Shown one piece after another: positions 47,201 to 55,007 of a DNA stretch of 64,000 bases (positions within the stretch are counted from its first letter, which is position 1; the number at the start of each line of letters is the position of its first letter). The DNA is from Microbacterium testaceum. Its GTDB lineage: Bacteria; Actinomycetota; Actinomycetes; Actinomycetales; Microbacteriaceae. The stretch spans positions 372,001 to 436,000 of the forward strand of contig NZ_BJML01000001.1 of NCBI RefSeq assembly GCF_006539145.1. The letters are read 5' to 3'. The notes under the pieces were generated by a model. It made no database searches and had not been told where the DNA came from. It worked only from the letters and a program-made list of their open reading frames with translations. The translations under genes were made by a program, and so were the position numbers.

Positions 47201-47255
47201 GAGTGTCCAGAACACCCGGACGTTCCGCTGCACTGTCCGGGTGTCGTGGACACTC
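47201..47255 (+). terminator. Long hairpin after the MFS gene
   Basis: A 21-nt arm beginning GAGTGTCCA pairs with an arm ending TGGACACTC (19 of 21 matched), with a 13-nt loop. Confidence 0.7.
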
Positions 47256-47353
47256 GACCAGGCGCAGCGGTCGTCGCCATCACCGCCGCTCCCGCCGCGA
47301 CCCGCACTCGGCGCTCGGGCGGGCTCGCGCGGTGACGGGAACCCCGTCGGGCG

Positions 47354-47391
47354 GATCGGCGGATGCCGTGGGCTCGCGGCATCCGCCGATC
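47354..47391 (-). terminator. metX terminator with GGATGCC in both arms
   Basis: A perfect 15-bp stem GATCGGCGGATGCCG/CGGCATCCGCCGATC and 8-nt loop, directly after the metX stop on the minus strand. Confidence 0.8.
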
Positions 47392-47392
47392 G

Positions 47393-48598
47393 TCAGGTCG
47401 CGAGGAGTCGGCGCAGGTGCGCGGCGACCGCGGCGGTCTCGATGAGGAAGCCGTCGTGGCCGAAGTCGCTCGAGAGGACGATCGCGCTGTCTGCGTCGAG
47501 GGTGTTCGGGATGCCGCGGGCGATGCGGTGCTGCCCGTCGATGGGGAACAGGCGGTCGCTGTCGACGCCCAGGACGAGGGTCGTGGCGGTGACGCGGCGC
47601 AGCGCGTCTTCGACGCCGTCGCGGTCGCGGCCGACGTCGTGCGAGTTCATCGCCTCGACGAGGACGAGGTAGCTGTTGGCGTCGAAGCGCCGCGTGAACT
47701 TGTTGCCGTGGAAGTCGAGGTACGACTCGACGGCGAAGCGACCACCGCGGCCGAGTGGGCTCACCCCCGACTGCCACGATCGCTGGAAACGCTGGTTCAG
47801 TTCGGTGGGGCTTCGGTAGTTGAGCAGCGCCATGCGCCGGGCGAGGGCGAGACCGCGGTGCGGGCCGTCTCCGTCGCCGGAGTCGTAGTACTCGCCACCC
47901 GCGAAGCGCGGGTCGACGCGCACGGTGTCGAGCTGCACGGAGTTCAACGCGATCTGGTCGGCCGTGGTGACGGGGGGTGCGGAGAGGATCGCCGCGCGCT
48001 CGACGCGGTCGGGGAAGCCGACGGCCCACTCGAGCGCGTGCATTCCGCCCATCGACCCGCCGACGACGGCGTTCCAGCGCTCGATGCCGAGCTGGTCGGC
48101 GAGGAGGGCCTGGGCTCGCACCTGGTCGCGGATCGTGAGGTACGGGAAGCGCGAGGCCCACTCGTAGCCGTCGGGGGCGACGCTCGCGGGACCCGTGGAG
48201 CCCTGGCAGCCGCCCAGCATGTTCGGGGCGACGACGAAGTACCGGTCGGTGTCGATCGCGGCCCCCGGCCCCACGAGGTCGCTCCACCAACCGGCCGTGG
48301 GGTGCCCGGGACCGGCGGAGCCGCGGACGTGGCTGTCGCCGGTGAGGGCGTGCAGGATGAGCACGGCGTTGTCGCGCGCGGGGGAGAGCTCCCCCCAGGT
48401 CTCGAACGCGAGGCGGAACGCGGGGAGGGACTCGCCGCTCTCGGTCTCGAAGACGCCGAAGGCGGCGAAGCGTCGGTCGCCGACGGGGTCGCCGTCGCGC
48501 CACGCGCCGGTCGCGGGGGGTCTGCCGAGGAGGGAGCGGGCGTCCGCCTCCGTCACCGGGGCCGAGGGCACCGTGTCTTCGGAGATCTGCCAGTCCAT
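47393..48598 (-). CDS. metX: Homoserine O-acetyltransferase
   Basis: A 401-residue alpha/beta hydrolase-fold enzyme that acetylates homoserine for methionine synthesis. The nucleophile elbow is GGSMGGMHALEW, the acid is in VLGVDSDRLFP and the His in DFGHDGFLIE. Two ATGs are possible: 48607 and 48598. I prefer 48598 (MDWQISED) because the earlier one lies within the probable promoter bases (TAGGGAGAAT), as in a leaderless gene. It serves the MetY enzyme encoded at 49704-51026. Confidence 0.93.
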   Translation of the reverse strand: MDWQISEDTVPSAPVTEADARSLLGRPPATGAWRDGDPVGDRRFAAFGVFETESGESLPAFRLAFETWGELSPARDNAVLILHALTGDSHVRGSAGPGHPTAGWWSDLVGPGAAIDTDRYFVVAPNMLGGCQGSTGPASVAPDGYEWASRFPYLTIRDQVRAQALLADQLGIERWNAVVGGSMGGMHALEWAVGFPDRVERAAILSAPPVTTADQIALNSVQLDTVRVDPRFAGGEYYDSGDGDGPHRGLALARRMALLNYRSPTELNQRFQRSWQSGVSPLGRGGRFAVESYLDFHGNKFTRRFDANSYLVLVEAMNSHDVGRDRDGVEDALRRVTATTLVLGVDSDRLFPIDGQHRIARGIPNTLDADSAIVLSSDFGHDGFLIETAAVAAHLRRLLAT

Positions 48599-48743
48599 GG
48601 CATCCATTCTCCCTAGGTGGGGAGGATCGCCACGAACTGTTACGACCGGTGCGACGACAAGGGTCTGCGCGGTGCCCCGACCACCGGTGGACCCCGTTGT
48701 CCAGCCCCCGCCGACGCACGGGTCGGCTCGTCATGATCGCGGC

Positions 48744-49442
48744 ATGGCGAACTTCCTCCTCATCGCGGCCTCGAGCGACATCGGTCAGGCGACGGCGACA
48801 CGACTGCAGGGCGCGGGTCACCGCGTCGTGACCACCGCGCGGGACTCCTCGCGGATCGAGCCCGATTTCTTCCTGGATGCGACCGATTTCGACGCCGTCG
48901 ACCGCGTCGTCGGCGAGGCGGGGGAGCTCGACGGCATCGCGGTGTTCGCGGGTTCCATGTTGCTCAAGCCCGCGCACCTGACCTCGCGCGCGCAGTACGA
49001 CGACCTCATCGCCGCCTCGCTCACCACGGCGTTCGCTGCGGTGCGCGCCGCGGGCTCGCACATGCGCGACGGCGGTGCGGTCGTGCTCGTGTCGTCGGCG
49101 GCCGCCCTCGCGGGTCTTCCGAACCACGACGGGATCGCCGCGGCGAAGGCCGGAGTGGTCGGACTGACCCTGTCGGCGGCGGCGAGCTACGCCGCGCACG
49201 GACTGCGCGTGAACGCCGTCGCGCCGGGTCTCGTCCAGACCCGGCTGACCGAGAAGCTCACCTCCAGCGACATGTCGCGCACGGTGTCGGAGGCGATGCA
49301 CCCGCTCGGGCGGCTCGGCGAGCCCGACGACGTGGCGCGCGCCGTGGAGTTCCTGCTCGCGCCTGAGAACGCCTGGATGACGGGACAGGTGCTCGGCGTC
49401 GACGGCGGGCTGGGGAGTCTGCGGCCGCGTCAGAAGGTATAG
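48744..49442 (+). CDS. SDR-family protein lacking the catalytic tyrosine
   Basis: A 232-residue Rossmann-fold protein. The cofactor motif reads AASSDIGQA (TGxxxGxG variant, residues 8-16). The conserved Ser is in VLVSSAAA, but the YxxxK motif reads IAAAK (context NHDGIAAAKAG), so the general-acid Tyr is replaced by Ile. The family C-terminus (NAVAPGLVQT, GEPDDVARAVEFL, GQVLGVDGG) is intact. Oxidoreductase activity is doubtful. The gene is inverted between metX and metY. Confidence 0.82.
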   Translation: MANFLLIAASSDIGQATATRLQGAGHRVVTTARDSSRIEPDFFLDATDFDAVDRVVGEAGELDGIAVFAGSMLLKPAHLTSRAQYDDLIAASLTTAFAAVRAAGSHMRDGGAVVLVSSAAALAGLPNHDGIAAAKAGVVGLTLSAAASYAAHGLRVNAVAPGLVQTRLTEKLTSSDMSRTVSEAMHPLGRLGEPDDVARAVEFLLAPENAWMTGQVLGVDGGLGSLRPRQKV

Positions 49443-49656
49443 CGCGGGGTTCCGCTCGTGCGCCGGCACGGCCCGGGCGGCCCGGTTCCGGTGGGGGAGG
49501 TCCCTTTGGCGGAGGGGATCCGGGCGGCGGAGGGGGAATGCGGCGACGTCGGTCCTCCGCTCCCCGAATCTCCTCCCGCGGGCTCGATCCGAGGCGGTAG
49601 GCGCGGTGTGGTCGGACCGATCGCTTCCCCCCAGATGCTCGAGATTCGGAGACGCA

Positions 49657-49693
49657 CGAACGCCCCGCCCGGAGAGCCGGGACGGGGCGTTCG
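49657..49693 (-). terminator. metY terminator
   Basis: CGAACGCCCCG/CGGGGCGTTCG (11 bp) encloses CCCGG/CCGGG, 11 nt past the metY stop. Confidence 0.8.
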
Positions 49694-49703
49694 CGACACC
49701 GCG

Positions 49704-51026
49704 TCAGGCGCGCGCGGCCTCGGACAGGCGACGCGCCGACGCGAGGGCCTGGTCGAGGTCGGCCTTGAGGTCGTCGATGTTCTCGAGGCCCACCGACAGT
49801 CGCACGAGGCCCGGCGTGACCCCCGCGGTCAGCTGCTGCTCGGGGGTGAGCTGCGAGTGCGTGGTCGAGGCCGGGTGGATGACGAGCGAGCGCACGTCGC
49901 CGATGTTGGCCAGGTGGCTGAAGAGGCCGAGCGAGTTGACGAACTCGCGGCCCGCCTCGACTCCGCCCTTGAGCTCGAACGACAGGACCGCACCCACGCC
50001 CTTGGGGGCGTAGTTGTTCGCGGCGGCGTACCAGGGCGACGTGGGGAGGCCGGAGTAGTTCACCGTGGCGACGTCGGGGTGCGACTCGAGCCACTCCGCG
50101 ATCTCCTGTGCGTTCTGGACGTGGCGCTCGATGCGCAGGGACAGGGTCTCGATGCCCTGGATGAGCTGCCACGCGCTCTGGGGGGCGATCGAGGCGCCGA
50201 GGTCGCGCAGCAGCTGCACGCGCGCCTTGATGATGTACGCGAGACCGTCGCCGACCGCCTGCGTGTAGACGGCGCCGTGGTACGAGGGGTCGGGCGTGGT
50301 CAGGCCCGGGAAGCGGTCGGAGTGCTCGGACCAGCTGAACGTTCCGCCGTCGACGATGACGCCGCCGATCGTGGTGCCGTGTCCGCCGAGGAACTTCGTC
50401 GCCGAGTGCACGATGATGTCGGCGCCGTGCTCGAAGGGGCGGATCAGGTACGGGGTCGCGATCGTGTTGTCGACGATGAGCGGCACGCCCGCGTCGTGCG
50501 CCACGTCGGCGACCGAGCGGATGTCGAGCACGTTGATCTTGGGGTTGCCGATGGTCTCGGCGAAGAACAGCTTGGTGTTCGGGCGGACGGCGGCGCGCCA
50601 CTCGGCGGGGTCGTCCTGGTTCTCCACGAACGTGGTCTCGATGCCGAGCTTGGCGAGCGTGTACTTGAACAGGTTGTACGTGCCGCCGTAGATCGAGCTG
50701 GACGAGACGATGTGGTCGCCGGCCTGCGCGATGTTGAGCACGGCGAAGGTTTCGGCCGCCTGGCCGCTGGCGACGAGGAGGGCGCCCGTGCCGCCCTCGA
50801 GGCCCGCGACGCGCTGCTCGACGACGTCCTGCGTGGGGTTCTGGATGCGCGTGTAGATGTTGCCGAACTCGGCCAGGGCGAACAGGTTCGCGGCGTGGTC
50901 GGCGTTGTCGAACACGTACGAGGTGGTCTGGTAGATCGGGGTGGCACGCGCCTTGGTCACCGGGTCGGGCTGGGCACCCGTGTGGATCTGCTTGGTCTCG
51001 AAACGCCAGTTCTCGGGTGCCGACAT
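49704..51026 (-). CDS. metY: O-acetylhomoserine sulfhydrylase
   Basis: A 440-residue Cys/Met-metabolism PLP enzyme that makes homocysteine from O-acetylhomoserine and sulfide. PLP binds Lys211 in HSATKFLGGHG. TSYVFDNADHAANLFAL, NIYTRIQNPTQDVVE and SLGLFSHLANIGDVRSLVIHPASTTH are typical of the MetY subclass. GAGGAG precedes the ATG. Its leader begins with a hairpin (51048-51068). Confidence 0.95.
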   Translation of the reverse strand: MSAPENWRFETKQIHTGAQPDPVTKARATPIYQTTSYVFDNADHAANLFALAEFGNIYTRIQNPTQDVVEQRVAGLEGGTGALLVASGQAAETFAVLNIAQAGDHIVSSSSIYGGTYNLFKYTLAKLGIETTFVENQDDPAEWRAAVRPNTKLFFAETIGNPKINVLDIRSVADVAHDAGVPLIVDNTIATPYLIRPFEHGADIIVHSATKFLGGHGTTIGGVIVDGGTFSWSEHSDRFPGLTTPDPSYHGAVYTQAVGDGLAYIIKARVQLLRDLGASIAPQSAWQLIQGIETLSLRIERHVQNAQEIAEWLESHPDVATVNYSGLPTSPWYAAANNYAPKGVGAVLSFELKGGVEAGREFVNSLGLFSHLANIGDVRSLVIHPASTTHSQLTPEQQLTAGVTPGLVRLSVGLENIDDLKADLDQALASARRLSEAARA

Positions 51027-51047
51027 GACTGCTCCTCAGCTTCGGGA

Positions 51048-51081
51048 GGCCGGGCGAACGCCCTGGCCTGCTGCGAGCGTA
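51048..51081 (-). promoter_or_regulatory. metY -10 element and 5'-terminal leader hairpin
   Basis: On the minus strand TACGCT (51081-51076) puts the start near 51069. The leader then begins at once with GGCC-A-GGGCG-TT-CGCCC-GGCC (51068-51048). It is too small for a known SAM riboswitch and may only stabilise the mRNA. Confidence 0.45.
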
Positions 51082-51159
51082 GGGATCGCCCCGGGCAGCG
51101 ACAAGCGCCCCGGACACGGGCCGTAACACCTCGGCCGTCCCGGTGCCGGAAGGGACCGA

Positions 51160-51165
51160 TAGCGT
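51160..51165 (+). promoter_or_regulatory. -10 element for a probable leaderless SDR mRNA
   Basis: TAGCGT lies 7 nt before the ATG at 51173, divergent from the metY promoter. Confidence 0.5.
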
Positions 51166-51172
51166 GGATGCC

Positions 51173-51943
51173 ATGACGCGACGCGCAGTGGTGACCGGGG
51201 CGAGTTCGGGTATCGGAGAGGCGACGGCGAGGCTCTTGCGCTCGCGCGGGTGGGACGTGGTGGGCGTCGCCCGCCGCGCCGACCGTCTCGAAGCCCTCGA
51301 GGCCGAGACGGGTGTCGTCGCGCACGCGGCCGACCTCACCGACGCCGACGACATCGCGGGTCTTGAGACCTGGCTGGGCGAGACCGGGGGCGTCGACGCC
51401 CTCGTGCACATCGCGGGCGGGGCCCGCGGCAGCGACCGGATCGAAGACGGCGATGCCGAGGATTGGCGCTGGATGTTCGAGGCGAACGTGCTCTCGGGGC
51501 AGCGGCTCGTGGCATCCCTTCTGCCGCTCCTGCGCCGGGCCGCGGACGCGAGCGGCCACGCCGACCTGCTCTTCGTCACCTCGACCGCCGCGCAGGTGGC
51601 CTATCCGGGCGGCGGTGGGTACAACGCGGCCAAGGCGGGCGAGGCCATGCTCGTGCGCGCGCTGCGCCAGGAGCTCAACGGCGAGCCGCTGCGCGTCATC
51701 GAGATCGCCCCGGGCATGGTGCGCACGGAGGAGTTCACCCTCAACCGCCTGGGCGGTGATCAGGATGCCGCCGACAAGCTCTACGAGGGGGTCGAGTCGC
51801 CGCTCGTCGCCGGCGACGTCGCCGACGTCATCGTCTATGCGCTCGATGCGCCCGGCCACGTCAACCTCGACCTGGTGACCCTGCGCCCCGTCGCGCAGTC
51901 GGCGCAGCACCTCCTGGCGCGGGGGCCTCTGACGACACGCTGA
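51173..51943 (+). CDS. SDR-family oxidoreductase
   Basis: A 256-residue classical SDR with TGASSGIGEA (residues 8-17), the Ser in FVTSTAAQVAYP and an intact YNAAK catalytic motif. The C-terminus NLDLVTLRPVAQSAQ resembles the YdfG-like group (3-hydroxy acid dehydrogenases). The ATG at 51173 is chosen for the -10 spacing; a GTG 30 bp upstream is in frame. Physiological substrate unknown. Confidence 0.87.
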   Translation: MTRRAVVTGASSGIGEATARLLRSRGWDVVGVARRADRLEALEAETGVVAHAADLTDADDIAGLETWLGETGGVDALVHIAGGARGSDRIEDGDAEDWRWMFEANVLSGQRLVASLLPLLRRAADASGHADLLFVTSTAAQVAYPGGGGYNAAKAGEAMLVRALRQELNGEPLRVIEIAPGMVRTEEFTLNRLGGDQDAADKLYEGVESPLVAGDVADVIVYALDAPGHVNLDLVTLRPVAQSAQHLLARGPLTTR

Positions 51944-51976
51944 CGCGAGGGCGCGCCCCCTGACCGGGGGCGCGGC

Positions 51977-53470
51977 TCAGGCGATCTCTCCGTTCGCGGC
52001 GGCCGGACGTGCGCTCGCCTCCGTGTCAGCGAACGCGACCTTCGGCACGAACAGGAGCAGGATCACGGCGAGGAACCCGCCGGCGCTGCAGATGATCCAG
52101 ACCGTCAGGTACCCGGCGAAGGGGGCGGCCGTGCCGACCACCGCCCCCGCACCGCCCGCGAGGACGACGCCGAAGACGGCGGACGACATCGTGCCGCCCA
52201 CGGTTTTGGTCGTGTTGGTGAGGGCGGTCGCCACTCCCGTCTGTCCGCGGGGAGCAGCCGCTGCGGCCGCCGCCGGCATCGCCGCGACCAGCGCCCCCGA
52301 TCCGAGTCCGGCGACGCCGAGGCACAGCAGCACCTGCCAGAGCGTGGTGTGCAGCGGAAGGAACAGCGCGTAACCGACACCGACGAGCCCGGCAGCGCCG
52401 ATCAGCACGAGGCGCGGACTCGCGCGCCGCGAGGTGACGGCGAAGAGGACGGCGCCCACGATGACCGATACGAGGTACACCCCGATCACGTTCGAGCGGT
52501 CGGTGGCATCCAATCCGAGTCCGTACCCGAGCGCGGGGTCCGTTCCGGCATAGGTGGCGAGGGGACCCTGCGCGCCCAGCAGGCTGATGCCCACCAGGAA
52601 GGCCGTGGTCTGCACCGGCCACATCTCGGGGCGTCGGAGGACGCGGATGTCGATCGCCGGGTCTCGCTGGGCGAGCTCGTAGCGGACGAACATCGCTCCC
52701 AGCACGACGCCCGCGAGGAGGAGTCCGACGACGACGACGGGTCCCGGTCCGTCGGGCAACCGCACGAAGGACAGCGCGCCGGTGACGCACAGCAGTGCAC
52801 CGGCCAGGATCGCGAAGCCGCCCACGTCGAGACGGCGCCGCCCGTCCGGCCGCTCGGACTCCGGGATCCCGAGCCAGATGACGGGGCAGACGACGGTGAC
52901 CACGATCGCCGGGACGGCGAGCGAGAGGCGCAGGTCGCCTCCGGTGGCGGTGAAGAGGCGTCCGGCTGCGAGAGCGCCGACGATGGCGCCGATCTGTAAT
53001 CCGACCACCAGGAGGCCGGCCGCCCGCCGCGTCCGTGACACGCCGTGCTGCTCTCGACGGCCGCGGTCGAAGATGAGGGCGATCTCGAGGGGGAGCCAGA
53101 CGACATAGAAGCCCTGCAGCGCCCAGGCGGCGAGGAAGGCGCCGAACGAGTCCGCGAACACGAGCCACCAACTCGCCGCAGCGGACGCCAGGGCCGAGAA
53201 CAGCAGGACGCGCTTGTGGCCGAACATGTCGCCGAGCTTGGCGAGCACGGGGAGCACGAGGGCCGAGAGCAGGAGCTGCGCGGCCTCGAACCAGTTGACG
53301 TCGGCGTCGCGGATCCCGAGGTGCGTGACGATGTCGGGGAGGAGGGGCACGTAGAACCCCTGCAGGATGCCGCTGGCGAATTCCACCAGGACGAACCAAC
53401 CGATGAGGCCCGCGGTCACCCCGAGCGCGGAGGCGCGCACCCGTGCGACCGCGCCGGAGACGCGCGACAT
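51977..53470 (-). CDS. MFS exporter, DHA2-like
   Basis: A 497-residue transporter with about 14 hydrophobic helices, as expected for DHA2-type drug/proton antiporters. The loop 2-3 motif reads LGDMFGHKRVLLFSALASA. The substrate cannot be predicted. It is convergent with the SDR gene, and the unusual intergenic region before the flagellar cluster lies upstream of it. Confidence 0.85.
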   Translation of the reverse strand: MSRVSGAVARVRASALGVTAGLIGWFVLVEFASGILQGFYVPLLPDIVTHLGIRDADVNWFEAAQLLLSALVLPVLAKLGDMFGHKRVLLFSALASAAASWWLVFADSFGAFLAAWALQGFYVVWLPLEIALIFDRGRREQHGVSRTRRAAGLLVVGLQIGAIVGALAAGRLFTATGGDLRLSLAVPAIVVTVVCPVIWLGIPESERPDGRRRLDVGGFAILAGALLCVTGALSFVRLPDGPGPVVVVGLLLAGVVLGAMFVRYELAQRDPAIDIRVLRRPEMWPVQTTAFLVGISLLGAQGPLATYAGTDPALGYGLGLDATDRSNVIGVYLVSVIVGAVLFAVTSRRASPRLVLIGAAGLVGVGYALFLPLHTTLWQVLLCLGVAGLGSGALVAAMPAAAAAAAPRGQTGVATALTNTTKTVGGTMSSAVFGVVLAGGAGAVVGTAAPFAGYLTVWIICSAGGFLAVILLLFVPKVAFADTEASARPAAANGEIA

Positions 53471-54019
53471 GGCGCGAGAGTAACACCGTCGCCGCGCGTG
53501 CCGATGGCACCCCCGGACGCGGCAGAGCCCGACCCGCGGAGCCGGGATGTCGTCGCACGGATTCGGCGTGCTACGTTCACTCGTAAACGTGCAAAAAAAG
53601 GGGGCAGTCTGGAGGGGTGCGACGTGCGGTCCGCGGCAAGTGAGGGGGTCGGACTGCGAGGGTACATGACGCCGTCCGAGAGGGTGACCCGGTTCGCGCG
53701 GCTCGACGATCCGACGGTCGCCCGCCCTGCCGAGCAGCTCGACGATGCTCTCTCGCCGACTCCGACTTTACGTGCTCTCGCCCCCGCGACCTCCCCGAGT
53801 GCAGGCCGGGGCGCATCTGCATCCCGCGGGCGACCGGCGCCGGATCGAGCGTGAGCGGTTCTCGCCAGTGTCGCACCGGCACGGGTTTCGCGCGCACTCG
53901 GGCCTGGCCGAAGACCGCGCACGCGGGTTCCGTAGGGGGAGGCGCCTGGGGCGGGCCTCTGAATCGGCTGGCAATTGTGTTAGTTTCTGCTTGTAAACAA
54001 GCAAAAAGCAGGAGCAACC
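53471..54019. other. 549-bp intergenic region before the flagellar cluster
   Basis: This is the only gap over 300 bp. It holds the MFS promoter, an AT-rich block at 53575-53600 with GTAAAC and an A-run, and a second AT-rich block at 53972-54010 next to the sigma-factor gene. A 62-codon ORF (53666-53854) with a GAGGG upstream resembles no family and is probably not a gene. I see no RNA gene here. Confidence 0.6.
53989..54002. promoter_or_regulatory. Palindrome GCTTGT-AA-ACAAGC before the flagellar sigma gene
   Basis: 6-bp perfect arms with an AA centre, inside the likely promoter/leader of the sigma factor. A diverged relative (TCGTAAACGTGCAAAAA) lies at 53581-53597, upstream of the divergent MFS gene. 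This is a candidate operator. Confidence 0.5.
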
Positions 54020-54895
54020 GTGTCGAGCAGCGTCACTGCACCCTCAGAGCCCGCGTCCCCGATGTCGCCGGAGCGACTCGCGCGCGAGAACCTGCCCCTG
54101 GCGAAATACCTCGCGGTCGAGAAGGCGCGCAGTGCCCAGCACGTCGACCTCGACGACCTGCTGTCGGCGGCCTATCTGGGCCTGGCGACCGCGTCGATGG
54201 AGTACGAGCCCGAACGCGGCATCCCCTTCGGCGCCTACGCGCGCACCAAGATCACCTGGGCCATCCTGAACGAGATGCGCTCCGCCGATCCCGCGGGTGA
54301 GCGCAGTCGCGAGAAGATCGAGCGCGTCCGCGTCGCCGACGAGATCGTGCGCGCGCGCACCGGCCGCGCGGCGAGCGTCCCCGAGCTGGCGGCGGAATCG
54401 GGACTCGACGCGGACGTCGTGGTGAAGATGCAGGTGCTCGACGAGATGGTCCGCACCGGAACGAGCTTCGAAGTGCAGTTCGAGGGCGATGACTCCCGTC
54501 AGCCGGTCGACCTCACCGACAGCGTGATCCTCCCCGAGCACGCCGTCGAGCAGGCCGAGAAGCAGCGCATGCTCGATCGCATCATCGGAGCGCTGCCCGA
54601 TCAGATGCGTCGCGTCATCCGCGGCGTGTACCTCGACGAACGCATGGTGAAAGACGTCGCGGCCGATCTCGAGGTGAGCCACGCCTATGTGTCCAAGCTC
54701 CGCCGTGTCGGCCTGACGCTCATGCGCGAGGCCCTCGACGCGTGGGAGAACGGCACGGTCCCCGACCGATCGACCGCCACGAAGGCCGCCTTCTTCGACG
54801 GCGTCTTCGGCCCCGTCGCCGTGCCGTCGGGCCGCGGAGCGAGAGATGCGGTGTCTTCGAGCGTCGACCTGACGGGACTGGCCCTCCCCGCCTGA
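54020..54895 (+). CDS. fliA: Flagellar-type sigma-70 factor (FliA/WhiG group)
   Basis: A 291-residue sigma factor with region 2 (NLPLAKYLAVEKARSAQHVDLDDLLSAAYLGLATASMEYEP, FGAYARTKITWAILNEMR), region 3 and region 4 (MVKDVAADLEVSHAYVSKLRRVGLTLMREAL). It heads the flagellar genes, ahead of flagellin. The GTG at 54020 has CAGGAG upstream. It probably reads the shared promoter motif before fliC, flgB and fliH, whose CGATA core matches the FliA/WhiG -10. Its own upstream region lacks that motif, so another factor controls it. A Ser/Gly-rich C-terminal tail extends past region 4. Confidence 0.85.
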   Translation: MSSSVTAPSEPASPMSPERLARENLPLAKYLAVEKARSAQHVDLDDLLSAAYLGLATASMEYEPERGIPFGAYARTKITWAILNEMRSADPAGERSREKIERVRVADEIVRARTGRAASVPELAAESGLDADVVVKMQVLDEMVRTGTSFEVQFEGDDSRQPVDLTDSVILPEHAVEQAEKQRMLDRIIGALPDQMRRVIRGVYLDERMVKDVAADLEVSHAYVSKLRRVGLTLMREALDAWENGTVPDRSTATKAAFFDGVFGPVAVPSGRGARDAVSSSVDLTGLALPA

Positions 54896-54920
54896 GCGCA
54901 GAAGTTTCCTCGGGCGGGTC

Positions 54921-54951
54921 GGTTACACCTCGGCGGATCCGTCGCGATGGT
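54921..54951 (+). promoter_or_regulatory. Flagellar-class promoter of fliC
   Basis: GGTTAC (54921-54926), 14 nt, then GTCGCGATGGT (54941-54951). The same spacing and sequence precede flgB and fliH. Confidence 0.7.
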
Positions 54952-54958
54952 GGGGGAT

Positions 54959-55001
54959 GCGGGGCCACGGACGGCGCCGCATCAAACCCCATCCACGGAG
55001 G
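54959..55001 (+). promoter_or_regulatory. fliC leader with two ACGGA sites, one in a hairpin loop and one on the ribosome binding site
   Basis: 54959-54966 (GCGGGGCC) pairs with 54973-54980 (GGCGCCGC, one G-G mismatch), exposing the loop ACGGAC. A second ACGGA (54995-54999) overlaps the ribosome binding site GGAGG (54997-55001). This is the two-site layout of CsrA control of flagellin in Bacillus; inferred here. Confidence 0.6.
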
Positions 55002-55007
55002 AACAAC

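Noticed and set aside
49443-49703. Gene remnant between the SDR gene and metY
   Set aside because: Gly/Pro-rich frames on both strands with no family similarity; only the metY terminator is supported.
51027-51172. SAM riboswitch before metY
   Set aside because: The predicted leader is only about 40-60 nt with one small hairpin, too short for a SAM aptamer.
53666-53854. 62-codon ORF with GAGGG upstream in the gap before the sigma gene
   Set aside because: The [11 protein letters not shown] is Pro/Ser/Ala-rich with no family resemblance; kept only as a note in the intergenic entry.
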